Of a stretch of 64,000 nucleotides of DNA, positions 1 through 54,000 are shown one piece after another. The first letter of the stretch is position 1. Each line of letters opens with the position of its first letter. The notes under the pieces are model-generated. The model had not been told where the DNA came from and searched no databases. It saw only the letters and a program-made list of their open reading frames with translations. Both the position numbers and the translations under genes were made by a program. Where the stretch lies: positions 71,001 to 135,000 of the forward strand of contig JABMCL010001364.1 in the NCBI GenBank assembly GCA_018857735.1, read 5' to 3'. This stretch comes from Alviniconcha marisindica. Taxonomy: Eukaryota > Mollusca > Gastropoda > Provannidae.

Positions 1-39149
<39,149 letters not shown>

Positions 39150-39480
39150 CCTAAAACATTTGTTTGGACACCGATCTTTCTGAGCCAAAAACCATAACAA
39201 ATTTATGCAGCGAATATGATAAGTTCCATTCACACGCTGCTCGCTTTGTAAAATCTATACAAATAATCCATCCCTGTCATGAGTAACACTGTTTCAGGCA
39301 TGACACAAATTCAGTATTGACATCGCACCCCTACATCAGAGGGCTGTCTAATGTTTACACACAGCTTGAATTCCTTCTAATTTTGACTCATCTCGTCGCT
39401 GGCGACATTTCTATTGAACTTCCGCTAAAACACGCATGCGCACCAAGGGGCGCATGCGTCCTTGGTTTCAACTTAGTGAC
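39150..39480 (-). promoter_or_regulatory. Candidate CAMSAP exon 1 promoter with two NRF1-like palindromes
   Basis: ACGCATGCGCA (around 39432-39442) and GGCGCATGCGTC (around 39449-39460) resemble the NRF1 consensus (GCGCATGCGC) and lie about 290 bp upstream of the CAMSAP ATG. AACTTCCGC nearby resembles an ETS site. The flanks are AT-rich, so this is a compact GC island. Confidence 0.5.
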
Positions 39481-39659
39481 CTGGAAGTCATTGCAAAACC
39501 GAAAGTTCAGCTGCACGTGCTATCAGTTTTATCACATTACGCTGGTCGCTTTGTTCCAATGTTTTTCAAAAAGCAGAAAAGAACAACAGCTTGATTCAAA
39601 AAGACAACAAGATCATGTTTAAAAAAAATTAAAAAAAGGAATGCACATCGGACAGTTCC

Positions 39660-40799
39660 TTGCCTGTAAACTATGACTGTCGGTGCACTTCCTTGGTTTT
39701 TACACAGCCACCTGGTGGCCCACTCCGTCCTGTTGGTAGCATCCCAAGTTTGCTCTGGAACTGCTTATTTGCTAGACGTACAACTGGCTTATTTGCAGCT
39801 GGTCACCATATTTGGATACATTCACCCTGCAAAACCGTCTGTGACCTAGCAGGTTTTGGGAATGGGTAACCCTGCTGCTGGAATGGCAGAAAGCCTGTCC
39901 CATTCACACACCAGGGAGTATATGGTTCAATGGACTAGGCAGAGAAGGATTATTCTGTTCAAGCAAACCAAAATTTCATCTAGATAGATTATATCTTTCT
40001 AAAGCTGACCAACTTGTGCAAAAAATTCAAAAGAATTAGCAATTTTTTTACCTCAGGAAATTGTCCATTATTTTAACATTGAACAACTACAGTTTAAAAA
40101 TATAAAAAAAGGGGGGGGGGGGGGGGGGGCTTCATTAGATTCCTTAATCTCAGCTTCTTGAGGCAATTATAAAAGGCCAAATTCAAAGCGACATTGCACG
40201 AGCAACTTTCCTTTTTAGATGTAATTCACCCTTTCCTCCCTTTTACTTTTCAATATGCAAATCTATGCAGATTACCCCCAGTCTTTATCAGGTTGGTTTC
40301 ACTGATTTCACACTCTTGTCCACATATATAGTGGCATGGATAGGTAGGAGTCACACTCCAAGCCTTGCTTTCTGACACCCTTTGTCCAAACTCGGCCGTA
40401 AGGGGACCAAGTATCTTTGTGTACCCATCTACTCAAATCAGTCCGAAGTCTCATGCTGTCAGTACCCTTCAAAACATTTGCAAAAAGTCTGGGTGAAGTA
40501 CTAAGACTGTGGAATCAACAGAGCATAAAAGCATGCAAGTAAACGTCATGCAGATCTGCCCTGGATAAAAAATAAATGTATTTGCTCTGGCTCAATTCAA
40601 ACAATTTTGCGCTTATTTGTCCTGGGATATAATTATTAGTGCTATCGAAGAAGTTGCCTGGCCAACTGAGTACCAACAAAATATCTGACAGTTTTTTGTT
40701 TTTTTTAGATCTATGGCATAACCAATTATTGCAATGGTTAGAGGAAGGATGTCATTAACTGATGCTTGGAGATGCAGTAGGTATACAGTGTGTGTGTGT

Positions 40800-40835
<36 letters not shown>

Positions 40836-40980
40836 CATGTATGTGCAGGTGCATGTGTGTCTGTGGGGGGGAAAGTTCCTGGCTCCACAATCTAAAATTC
40901 CACAGAAAGGAGGACACATTAAGATTAATTACTGCAGACTGGGAAGAAACAGAAGCAAGTGCTGACACACATGAACCGCA
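39660..40980. other. Spacer between SNRNP40 and CAMSAP, no gene seen
   Basis: Unique sequence with a G run at 40111-40129 and (GT)n at 40788-40833. The minus-strand SNRNP40 transcript probably ends near the upper edge of this block. Confidence 0.55.
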
Positions 40981-40999
40981 ATCAGTCTGTGCATAAAAC

Positions 41000-41005
41000 T
41001 TTATT
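41000..41005 (-). terminator. Candidate SNRNP40 polyadenylation signal
   Basis: AATAAA on the minus strand about 610 bp after the SNRNP40 stop codon, with T/G-rich sequence below it. This would give a 3' UTR of roughly 0.6 kb that contains CT and AC microsatellites. A nearer unmarked site cannot be excluded. Confidence 0.5.
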
Positions 41006-41205
41006 GTACACGTCTTGCAATCATATCATACACAATTTAAGAGAACAGGTCCATAGATGCTGACATCAAATAACACAAAGAAAATGGGGCACCACAATGC
41101 CACACACACATACATGGCATTTGAGGCATATGCCTGGACGTGAAAAGTAACACCCCCATCAAAAGAAAGCTTCATGAAACTCAAGCACAGTCAAAGAATC
41201 ATGGT

Positions 41206-41209
<4 letters not shown>

Positions 41210-41268
<59 letters not shown>

Positions 41269-41600
41269 TGAAAATACATACACACACACACACACATGAA
41301 AATACATACACACACACACACACATGAACACTACATACACACACACATGAACACTACATTTCTCTCTCTTTCTCACTTCCCCTGTCTTACACATACACAC
41401 TCACACATGAGCACTGCAGTCCTCTCTCTTTCTCACTTTCCCTCTATTACATACACATACGCACACACATGAACACTACATTCCTCTCTCTTTCTCACTT
41501 CCCCTCTATTACATACACACACACACACAGACACAAACACTACATTCCTCTTTCTCACTTCCCCTCTCTTACACACTTACACACACACACACACGTTGCT
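41210..41600. repeat. (CT)n and AC-rich repeats in the likely SNRNP40 3' UTR
   Basis: CT run 41211-41257, then repeating blocks of ACACACATGAACACTACA with CCTCTCTCTTTCTCACTTCC, ending 15 bp below the stop codon. Confidence 0.85.
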
Positions 41601-41614
41601 GCAAGCAAGGAGAT

Positions 41615-41667
41615 TCACTGGTCCAGTTCACCCAGATACAACTGCTTGTCACTGGAGCATGACAGCA
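41615..41667 (-). CDS. SNRNP40: SNRNP40 exon 9 (terminal, with stop)
   Basis: Acceptor TTTATGTTGCAG, 17 codons LLSCSSDKQLYLGELDQ, then TGA (41617-41615). This matches the human end SASSDKRLYMGEIQ, and the phase joins exon 8 exactly (T/TG). Confidence 0.92.
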
Positions 41668-43881
41668 CTGCAACATAAAGTAATCAGATCTGGCTGAACA
41701 AGAGAAATCAGCACCATAGTGAAAGTGACCATCTCTTAACATACAATGGAAAGAACAAATGATGAAAAACTAGCCTGAAAAGAGGTCATTTCATGGCATT
41801 TAGAGGGTTCATTTTATGGCCGCTTTCTCTGAAACCGTTTCCTTCATGCTTCCATTTAGAGGGTTCATTTTATGGCCACTTTCTCTGAAACCGTTTCCTT
41901 CCTGCTTCCGTTTAGAGGATTCATTTCATGGCCACTTTCTCTGAAACCGTTTCCTTCCTGCTTCATTTAGAGGGTTCATTTTATGGCCGCTTTCTCTGAA
42001 ACCGTTTCCTTCCTGCTTCCATTTAGAGGGTTCATTTTATGGCCGCTTTCTCTCAAACCGTTTCCTTCCTGCTTCCATTTAGAGGGTTCATTTTATGGCC
42101 GCTTTCTCTCAAACCGTTTCCTTCCTGCTTCCATTTAGAGGGTTCATTTTATGGCCGCTTTCTCTGAAACCGTTTCCTTCCTGCTTCCATTTAGAGGGTT
42201 CATTTTATGGCCGCTTTCTCTGAAACCGTTTCCTTCCTGCTTCCATTTAGAGGGTTCATTTTATGGCCGCTTTCTCTGAAACCGTTTCCTTCCTGCTTCC
42301 ATTTAGAGGGTTCATTTTATGGCCGCTTTCTCTGAAACCGTTTCCTTCCTGCTTCCATTTAGAGGGTTCATTTTATGGCCGCTTTCTCTGAAACCGTTTC
42401 CTTCCTGCTTCCATTTAGAGGGTTCATTTTATGGCCGCTTTCTCTGAAACCGTTTCCTTCCTGCTTCCATTTAGAGGGTTCATTTTATGGCCGCTTTCTC
42501 TGAAACCGTTTCCTTCCTGCTTCCATTTAGAGGGTTCATTTTATGGCCGCTTTCTCTGAAACCGTTTCCTTCCTGCTTCCATTTAGAGGGTTCATTTCAT
42601 GGCCGCTTTCTCTGAAACCGTTTCCTTCCTGCTTCCATTTAGAGGGTTCATTTCATGGCCGCTTTCTCTGAAACCGTTTCCTTCGTGCTTCCATTTAGAG
42701 GGTTCATTTCATGGCCGCTTTCTCTGAAACCGTTTCCTTCATGCTTCCATTTAGAGGGTTCATTTCATGGCCGCTTTCTCTGAAACCGTTTCCTTCGTGC
42801 TTCCATTTAGAGGGTTCCAAGCTGAGATCTAAGCCCTCTTGTTTCCTCAACAAACTTTCGATGTGACCACCGTGTGGTGCTGTGTTGACTGGTGGAACAT
42901 GCAATGATATGAGTCTCAGCATTCAGTAGAATGTAATCTGCCTCATCTGACTACTGCCGATATCTCTTGACATAAGCAAGCATATGCTATTACTCATTTT
43001 GAAGATTTTGTTTGAAATCAACCAGTCTTTCACGCCTTTGCTATGCTTTATCTTGTGCGGAAAAAGGGTGGGCACTTAGATTTTTCACATGAAATATTGT
43101 AATGCTTTGATTGGAAGAAATGCTTGGGTAATAGGCAACCTGGAACCCTGTTGAATAGAAACATCATATAAAAAGGATAAAAAATTAATTACCTAATAGG
43201 TACCTAACAGGTAATAAATCAACAGATGAGGTCAAAAAGGATCAACAGGTATTTAGGCTCACAGACTGGTCAAAAAGAACCAGCAGTTAATTAAACTAGC
43301 AGTGGTTTAAAAGGATCAGCAAGTTAAGATATCAAAACTTATCGACTGGTTCAAAAAGAATCAACTGGTAATGAAGTCTACAGAATGGTTAAAAATACAT
43401 CAGCAGGTAATTAAACATACTGACTTAGAATCACATGCGACAACAGCACAGTGAGTGCTCAAGAGTGGAAAATAGTGCCACATGAAAGCGATCAACAATA
43501 ACAACACTGATCAAAAAGCATCCACAGGTAATTCAGTTTACAGAATGGTTAGAAAAGGACCTCAAAGCTTACAGATTGGTTCAAAGGGGTGAAAGTCCAC
43601 ATCATTGACGGAACCTGCATGGCCAGGCAGTTTGTACGTGATTCGTCGGGAGGTGGTGTCCCACACGTAGACAAAGCGATCGCCAGAACCCCCGGCTACC
43701 TTACTGCCATCTGGTGACCAGGAGCAGTGCAACAAATTCTGCACACACACACACACACACACTTGTTACAAAATCAGTATAAACAAGCTTGAATGAGCTC
43801 ACTTTTATCACGAGCTGTGCTTATGAACATCTTAATGTTTGTTTTAGGTAGGTCAAGTCCTGAAATGTGCCAATTATCTCC

Positions 43882-43962
<81 letters not shown>

Positions 43963-46900
43963 GGCCACAAATATATTATCACAAAAGGAGCTATGCAAGT
44001 ATTAGTACATAAGAATCACCAGAAAGTTTGCACTCAATCTGGTCAAACCGAAACCTTTTTTTTTTTTATATTGACCTTTCTGACATTGATGGGACCTTGA
44101 CGATAGGTCCAGGTCATCAAAACTGCTATGAAATGGTAAACTCAACACATACTATCCACCATGGCTATGCTATGCTTGAAAGGTTTTTGACTTCAGGTGG
44201 AAAAAAATAACACCAACAACCTCACGCAGTAAGCTGTTGGTGGCAATGCAATCAGACAAATGTTTATTACACAGACTGGCATAATTTTTAATGTACATGA
44301 AAAAGCACTAACTGTAACCACCAGCAAAGCTCATCAATCAAGCGATCAAAACAAGTTTTATCCTGGTGAACAGACAGTATACTCCACCAAAACAGCAACA
44401 ATAACAACCGCAAAGAAAAACAGAAACAAACTACAAATGAAAAGAGAAAAGAGCAATACAATATTCCACTGATTTACCTTTTCAAAAGTGTGTTGATGTC
44501 CCGACATGATTTTGACACACCGTTCATGTGGAGCATACGGCCTCACATCCCAGATTCTCACTGAAATCACACGTACACACAAACTAGTCATCACAAACTG
44601 CGCTGAACCAAACATTTACAATTCTAATATTTATACCGTAAACAAGGTGCATAATATCAAAATTGTATCATAACAAATAGCGAGGGGTTTGAAGAAGATG
44701 CTTTTAAACCATTAAAGGAACTAACCTTCTCAGAATGTTAGGTCCAAGAAAGAAAGCTTTTGTCTCAATATGTAAGAGATCAAAATAAAAACTTACAACA
44801 GAGGATTCATCTGTTCAGTTACTATCTCTACACTCTTTTTCACATCCATACCTATCTCTCCCCCCCCCCCATCCCCCCCCCGACATGCGCATGCATAATT
44901 ATTAAGCACCCTGTGCTCCCATGTTGTGTGGTAGATGGGCATTAGAGAAATCCCCTTTATTATTATTTTGTTTAAAAATGCACCCCTGATTTTGTTTTCA
45001 AATTAGGATGTTTAAATTGTTCTTCTTTTTCTTCCCAACTGTCACTAGTATTAGAAAAAACAAACATGTTTCAAGCAGGTGAGATCCTTCAACAATGGCA
45101 ATACATTTCCCTTGATGCCACTTACAGGTATTGTCCATGGCATTGGTCAGAAGGTAAGAGCCATCTGGGCTCAGCTTCATCCCGGTCACTGTGTCTGAAT
45201 GGCCGCGCATGCGAGATACCACATCGTTCTTCCGTAGGTCCCACACCTGTTCAATCACAAACACACACCTTCAATCATTAAACGCCGTGCAGGAAAGAAG
45301 ACACCCCATGGCATGCAAGGCTTGTGAGTTTTTGCAACAGCATAAGAATACTCAAATTGCACGTAAACATTATTTTATGGAAAAAATGATGTCAACAGGT
45401 CAAGATCAGTTTTTGTTATTTCTGTAAAACATACCAACACTATGCAATAAGCTGAACAACTGCAAATACCACTTTAACAAGCAAAAACTGTTAAGGCTGA
45501 ATATACTATTGCAAAACAACATGCACACTACATGCAAGGACTGACACTCTGCCCACCTTGACAGCACTGCCGATGCCCCCAGAGAAGATCTGTTCTGCTA
45601 CTGGTGAGCATAAAAGAAACAAGACAAAGCATATTCCACAGCACAAGCAGTCTCCACACCCCACTCACCTTGGCGCACTGCCAATGCTGCCAGAGACAAT
45701 CTGTTCTGCTACTGGTCAGCATTAAAGGAGAAAGACAACACATCTTCCTCAGTACAAGCAATCTCCAGTCCCTGGACTCACTACCAATGCCGCCAGAGAC
45801 GATCTGTTCTGCTACTGGTCAGCATTAAAGGAGAAAGACACAACAGCTTCCACAATACAAAAAAACTCTACATCCCACTCACCTTGACGTCACCACTGAT
45901 GCCCCTGGGTAGGGGCCCTTTAACTTCTGTTCACCTTTCGCCAAGGAAAAAGACTACACATCTTCCACAGACCAAGCAAGCTCCACACCCTCTCACCTTG
46001 ATGTCATTGTCGATGCCCCCGGAGAAGATCTGCTCTGCTGTGTCGTTGAAGGCCACTGCCGTCACTTGATACATTGACTGGAACGTGTGGACTACTCCCT
46101 TCTTTCTCGCATCCCACATCTAAAACCCACAACATGTCCACATCTAAAACCCACAAGTCCACATCTAAAACCCACAACACATCAACTGCAACAATCTCTC
46201 CACGAGGGAGCCTGTAGCAGGTTCTGCATGCAGCAATCAACATTCAGACCAGCTGTAATCCAGAGTTCAGGATGGAAAGGAGTAAGTGGTTCTACATACA
46301 AAACAGTGCAACACAATGCAATATCTAAGGACTTCACAGTTCATAAAACTTAAGCAGAATTAAAACGGTGACTTCTGGGCACAGAGAAGACAGCAAAATG
46401 GAGAAGAAGAGAGCCACCAAGATGCAATCTTTTTTCAAAGCAGGGGATGATGGTATGCAGTAATAAAAATGCAATGATAGTGTTCAGTAACAGCAACAAG
46501 ATGACAGAGATGAGATTACACTGACTGACTGTAATAACAGATTATTAATGGCTTCCCATCTCATAAGAGCAATGAGTACTTACAGACGACTGAATATGCA
46601 CACACACATGAACACATGTACATATACAATTGCATGCACACATCCCCCCCCACCCCCCGTCCCCCCACAGACACACACACACAATAACTACAGATACATG
46701 CATTACTGTTAATGGGTTGCTAGAAAAGAAAAGAAAGAAACAACAAATCAGTATGCAGAAGAGAAGAGGTGTGTTTTCAGTTTTGACTCAAAAGAAGAGA
46801 GCGAAGAGGAACACCTGACTGAGAGAGGAAGAGTTCCAGATCACAGGTCCAATGGATAGAAAGGATCTCTCCCACAGGGTCATCCGGCCCATCTTTGGAA

Positions 46901-49900
46901 CACAGAGATCTGAGAATCTGATGCTGAACAAAGAGAGTGAGAAGAAGACAAGAGATGAAGAAACTCAGACAGGTATGGAGGAGCTGTACCAGACACAATG
47001 TGGATGCAGGTAGGAGCTCTTTTGTATTGAATCCAGCTGCTGATTGGTAGCCAGTGGAGATCAAATACTAAATAGTAAAGGAGTGATGTGGGTAGGCTCA
47101 GGAGCTTTGCAGATGAGGCACGCAGAGCAGTTGATCACTCTTTATCAAGGAGAACTGGAGGACCAGCATGGAGAGCATTACCTTAATCAGGCCAAGACAG
47201 AACAAGAGTGGAAACAAGAGTTTTGGTGGAGTCAAAAGAAAGATACTTTTGGAATGAGCTGATCTGCTTGATCTCCAGTACCGTCAACACTGCCACTACA
47301 CACACACACACCTTGACAGTATCATCATCACTGCCACTACACACACACACACCTTGACAGTATCATCATCACTGCCACTACACACACACACACCTTGACA
47401 GTACCGTCATCACTGCCACTACACACACCACACACACCTTGACAGTACCATCATCACTGCCACTACACCCACCTTGACAGTATCATCATCACTGCCACTA
47501 CACACACACACCTTGACAGTACCATCATCACTGCCACTACACACACACCTTGACAGAACCGTCAACACTGCCACTACACCCACCTTAACAGTACCATCAT
47601 CACTGCCACTACACACACACCTTGACAGTACCATCATCACTGCCACTACACACACAACAACACCTTGACAGTACCATCATCACTGCCACTACACACACAC
47701 ACACCTTGACAGTACCATCATCACTGCCACTACACACATACAACCCACATGCACTCACCAAGCAGTACCATCATCACTGCCACTACACACACACACACAC
47801 TTGACAGTACCATCATCACTGCCACTACACAAACACACACCTTGACAGTACCTCATCACTGCCACTACACACACCACACCTTGACAGTATCATCATCACT
47901 GCCACTACACAACACACCCTTGACAGTACATCATCACTGCCACTACACACACCACACCTTGCAGTACGTCATCACTGCCACTCACACACACACACACCTT
48001 GACAGTACCTCATCACTGCCACTACACACCCACCTTGACAGTACCATCATCACTGCCACTACACACACACCTTGACAGTACCGTCATCACTGCCACTACA
48101 CACACACCTTGACAGTACCAGTCATCACTGCCACTACACACACACCTTGACAGTACCATCATCACTGCCACTACACCACACCTTGACAGTACCTCATCAC
48201 TGCCACTACACACACACACACCTTGACAGTACCGATCATCACTGCCACTACACACCACACACAACCTTGACAGTACCATCATCACTGCCACTACACACCC
48301 ACAACACACCTTGACAGTACCGTCATCACTGCCACTACAATCAACACACCTTGACAGTACCGTCATCACTGCCACTACGCACCCACCTTGACAGTACCAT
48401 CATCACTGCCACTATACACACCTTGACAGTACCGTCATCACTGCCACTACACACACACACACACACACACACACCCACACCTTGACAGTACTGTCATCAC
48501 TGCCACTACACACACACACACCTTGACAGTACTGTCATCACTGCCACTACGCACCCACCTTGACAGTACCATCATCACTGCCACTACACACACACCTTGA
48601 CAGTACCGTCATCACTGCCGCTACACACACACACACACCTTGACAGTACCGTCATCACTGCCACTACATACACACACCTTGACAGTACCATCATCACTGC
48701 CACTACACACACACCCACCTTGACAGTACCGTCATCACTGCCACTACACAGGAACTGAGGTCCACGTCTGGCTGGACACACGGAGTTGACAAACGACTGG
48801 TGCCCTTTCAGCTTGCGCATTCTCTCCCCAACTTCTGTGTCCCACACAGCTACAGTCTTGTCTGTGGAACAAGTAAAACACATCCTGCAACAGACACACA
48901 GGGAATCCAGATACAACAAGTAAAACACATCCTGCAACAGACACACAGGGAATCAAGATACAACAAGTAAAACACATCCTGCAACAGACACACAGGGAAT
49001 CAAGATACAACAAGTAAAACACATCCTGCAACAGACACACAGGGAATCAGATACAACAAGTAAAACACATCCTGCAACAGACACACAGGGAATCAAGATA
49101 CAACAAGTAAAACACATCCTGCAACAGACACACAGGGAATCAAGATACAACAAGTAAAACACATCCTGCAACAGACACACAGGGAATCCAGATACAACAA
49201 GTAAAACACATCCTGCAACAGACACACAGGGAATCAAGATACAACAAGTAAAACACATCCTGCAACAGACACACAGGGAATCAAGATACAACAAGTAAAA
49301 CACATCCTGCAACAGACACACAGGGATCGAGATACAACAAGTAAAACACATCCTGCAACAGACACACAGGGAATCAGATACAACAAGTAAACACATCCTG
49401 CAACAGACACACAGGGAATCCAGATACAACAAGTAAAACACATCCTGCAACAGACACACAGGGAATCCAGATACAACAAGTAAAACACATCCTGCAACAG
49501 ACACACAGAGAAATCAAGATACAAGTAAAACACATCCTGCAACAGACACACAGGGAATCAGATACAACAAGTAAAACACATCCTGCAACAGACACACAGG
49601 GAATCCAGATACAACAAGTAAAACACATCCTGCAACAGACACACAGGGAATCCAGATACAACAAGTAAAACACATCCTGCAACAGACACACAGGGAATCC
49701 AGATACAACAAGTAAAACACATCCTGCAACAGACACACAGGGAATCAAGATACAACAAGTAAAACACATCCTGCAACAGACACACAGGGAATCAAGATAC
49801 AACAAGTAAAACACATCCTGCAACAGACACACAGAGAATCAAGATACAAGTAAAACACATCCTGCAACAGACACACAGGGAATCAAGATACAACAAGTAA

Positions 49901-51037
49901 AACACATCCTGCAACAGACACACAGGGAATTAAGATACAAAGTATTACAACAACATGCAAAGCACATCATGCAATAGATACAGGAAATCAGGGTAGCAAT
50001 CTTAAAACAACACGTGAAACACACCCTGCAACAGATGTTGGGAATCAGGAAAAAAGGTGTTAAAACTACAAAAGCATGTGAAACACATCCTGAAAACTCA
50101 TGTTAAAATAACATGTGAAACATCCTGCAAGACACAGTATCAGGATGCAAAGTGTTCAACTTCAAACAACATGTGAAATGCATCAAATTTCAAAGAGCTT
50201 CAAAATCTTTCTACAACTGACTTATTCAACACAAAACTTTGAGTATACAAGCACTTGTGGGTTAGTTAGTAAGTTAGCTTGTGGATTTTAATGTACAGAC
50301 AAAACAGAAGCTCTTCTCTTTCCCTTTTCGTCTTCCTTGAAACCTTCTACAGTTTCCCTCCCTGATTCGATTACTCTTGGCTCTCACATCCCATTCTCTG
50401 ATTCTGCCAGGAACCTTGGATTCATTCTTGACTCAAAACTGTCCATGAAGAAGCACGTCATAAAAATCTGCCAAGCTGCTTATTTCAAGCTTAAACGCAT
50501 TAGTTCATTCTGCACGTTTCTCACTGAAGACGCAACCAAGACTCTTGTTACTTCCTATATCCTCTCACGGCTTGACTACTGCAACTGTCTCCTCATGGGT
50601 ACACCTAATTCTGTCATCCAACCTCTCCAGAAAATTCAGAACTTTGCTGCAAGACTTGTTCTCTTGGCACCCCGTCACCACCACTCAACAGCTCTCCTGG
50701 AAAAACTGCACTGACTTCCCATTTCAGAGCGTATTAAGTATAAAGTTGCTTGTATGTGTTTCAGTGCTATAAATGGTTCTGGTCCTGCTTACCTCTCTGA
50801 ACTACTGCATGTCTACACTCCATCTCGTACACTACGCTCTTCTTCTGACACCGCATGCTGGAAATCCAACAATACAAACGCAAGTCTCATGGCTTTCACG
50901 CCTTCTCTTGCTTTGGACCCCACATTTGGAATTCACTCCCACAAGACCTTAGACACTGCTCAACCCTGTTATCTTTTAAGGCCAAACTGAAAACCTTCCC
51001 CTTCTCACATTATTTCCATCCTAACTAATATCAGTAC

Positions 51038-51087
<50 letters not shown>

Positions 51088-54000
51088 TAGTGCGTTTTTT
51101 TTTTTTAAATAATATTTTATGTAAATTGTTTTGGCAGGACTATCCTCTACATGTGTATAGAATATCATATTTAGGTTAATATGTATCATGTGAGCACTCA
51201 GGGCGTTGATGAGCGCATGCTAAATGTACATTATAATTATTAATGTCATGTCAACCACATAGGGTCACCCCAGGACTGCTCATGGGTAACTTGAACTTGT
51301 CAACTTACGAGCCATCTGTGGAGAACTGGAGTTCCATGATGGCACCAGTATGGCCCTTCAGCACAGCGAAGTTCTCGCACTCCCCATACACACACCAGAA
51401 GTCTGCACAGTTGATGAGTCATCATTGTTGCATCAGCATAGGCACATGGGTTTCAGTCAAAATACATTGCACAGCAACTAAATAGACTGACATAGCAAAA
51501 AGAAAGAGCAAAAAACAAAACAAAAATGAGTATATATTATATATCAATATATATATATGTCTAAGTATACCGCTTTACTGAAAGTGAAGAATGTGCCCCA
51601 CTCAGTAGTTTCGATGCAAATTGTAATGCATGCTGCTTAATGAAATTTGAAAGTGAACAATTTGCACTATCCACCAGAAAACTGTAATGTAAACTAATTT
51701 CAAAAGTGAAAAATTTGCTTTGCCCAGCTGTAAATATATAAAATATATACTGCTTTATAAATGAATTGAAAGTGAAGAATTTGCCCTGCCTAGCAATTTC
51801 CATGTTAAATATGAAACAGCTGATTACTAACAAGTAATGTGCAATAATAGTTTTTATACTATTACTAATATTATGAACAATAATATGAACAACAATCAAC
51901 AAAATTTTGGTAGACAAATAGGAAACTTTCGCATTCAACTCTTACCTCTCACAAATTCATGTCCCCCACACCAACCCACCCCCCATTCAATTTATGAAAA
52001 CTCTAATCCCCAAAATTACAAAACCTTCTTATAAGTTATAACTTGTTGCCTTAACATTTTGTCACAAAATCAGGCGAAATCACGTAAAAATGTCAAGCTC
52101 TGAGAAACACACACACACACACACACAACAGCAAAAGACAGATGAGGAATCTAAAACTGAAAGAATCAAACTGAAAGATTACATTTTTCATAAGAAGTTT
52201 GACTAATTTCTGAGAACTCCAGGGCTCCCAATTTTCATGATTCTAGAGGGTTGACTCACTTCTCTGTCTGGCAAATTAAATGGTTATTTTCACCCTCTTT
52301 AAAAAAATCCAAAGGCTAGCCATATTTTTACAGGGGGAGTGGGGGGGGGGGGGGGGGGGGGAGACAAATAACACCACCATACACACACAGTCAAGACAGG
52401 AGCACTGCAAGTGAACCAAATCTGGAAGTGTGCATGTATCATCAATGGCTCCCCATTGAGTGAGTACTTTAAAGTTTAATGTGAATGAGACCATCAAATT
52501 TAGAATCCAGATCATGCACAGGTAAACACAAAGGCCATTCCAAGCTGGGGCGTAAAGCCCTGTTACAGTGTTAGTGTTACAGAAATCTCAACTTTCTCCA
52601 GAGATTTAGAACTGTGTTTCAACTCAGTGTTGCATGCTTTGCCAGCACAGCATCCTGGTGGCCACGGCTTTTTTGATGTTTTGTCAATTTGTGTGATGAA
52701 TGAATGAATGACACACAAAACCTTGTGCGTTCACAGCACCCGAGGCACACAGTGCATACCAGTAACCTCTAACAAGCTAAAAGCTACCAAATCACTTGTC
52801 AGCAATAAATGCTGTTTTTTTATAAGAGTAGTTGTTGGAGCATGACCACAATATACAACTTAAAAATGTAAAAACTTAAAAATTGGTGGTTGCCATCACC
52901 TGCTACTCTGTGCTAGACAAATTCTACAGGGGCATTTTCACTCCATACTTCAGATTCTGAAGAGTAAATTTGACACACGGAGTGGAAGTTTAAAGGGTGA
53001 ATGACTGAATCTGAGGTCCTAGTGCGTGAATATACACAGATAGGAGGTTTTCAGGAGCACTAAACTGCTAATGTTATACAGAATGAAGTCTACAACACTA
53101 ACAGTACAAGGCATGCAAAACAGAAAATTTCTTGGAAATAAAGACAACCTATTGCTTAATAACTTAAATAGCAAATTGCAGATCCTGTTGCAGACAGGAG
53201 TTAAGACTAGACTTACCGGCAACACAAAAGTAATAAGAGACAGCATGTGTCATTTTTGAGGCTAGGTAAGCAACAGCCATTGCCAGCTTGCACACAACCA
53301 GACATTTTTAAATCAAAAACAGTCAGGGGCCACAAACACATTTTGGAACTTGTGTACAGCAAACGTACTGTCTTGAAAAAAACGTGTACAACCAAACATG
53401 TCATTTATCTTTTTGCGTATAATAGTAAATGCATGGGGTTTGGGCAATTGTGTGAGACTGAGAGGGGATTCCCTTGCATAAAAACGCGATCCCTGACAGT
53501 TCCAGGCCAAATAGCTGAGCAGGGTGAGTCCATAACTTTTTTACTATAGTAAAATTTTACATTCCTGTGTTTTTCACCCTCTTACTACTATACTAGGTGA
53601 ATTCTGGCTTTGACAAAGCAAAGACAAAGAAAAAAGAAGCCCAGTAACTGGATAAGCAATCTCTCTCAGTCTCTGGCTAATCAGTGGAACCATTTTAGAA
53701 GTTCTAGAACAGAAGGGCACCCAAAACAGAAGCAGCTGGGCATCAACAATTCACTGCATCCCTGTATCACTATCACTGTATCAGTGTATGACAAAACTAT
53801 GAATAATATGAGGTGACAAAAATATGAATAAAGAAACCATTCTCATCGAGACAGTACTTACGAATGATCCTATCAAAGCCAGCAGAAGCAACATACTGCC
53901 CATCTGGTGAAAATTTGGCTGTGTAGATTTCACCCTCATGGCCAGTCAGCAGCATAATTGGAGCCAGGAGACTGGAGGTGCGGGGAGGACCCTGCAAAAT

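Noticed and set aside
48584..50024. Frames with repeated MCFTCC / CLLQDVFYLLYLDS peptides
   Set aside because: They are reading frames through the splice-junction arrays of SNRNP40 exon 4, with no independent start or gene structure.
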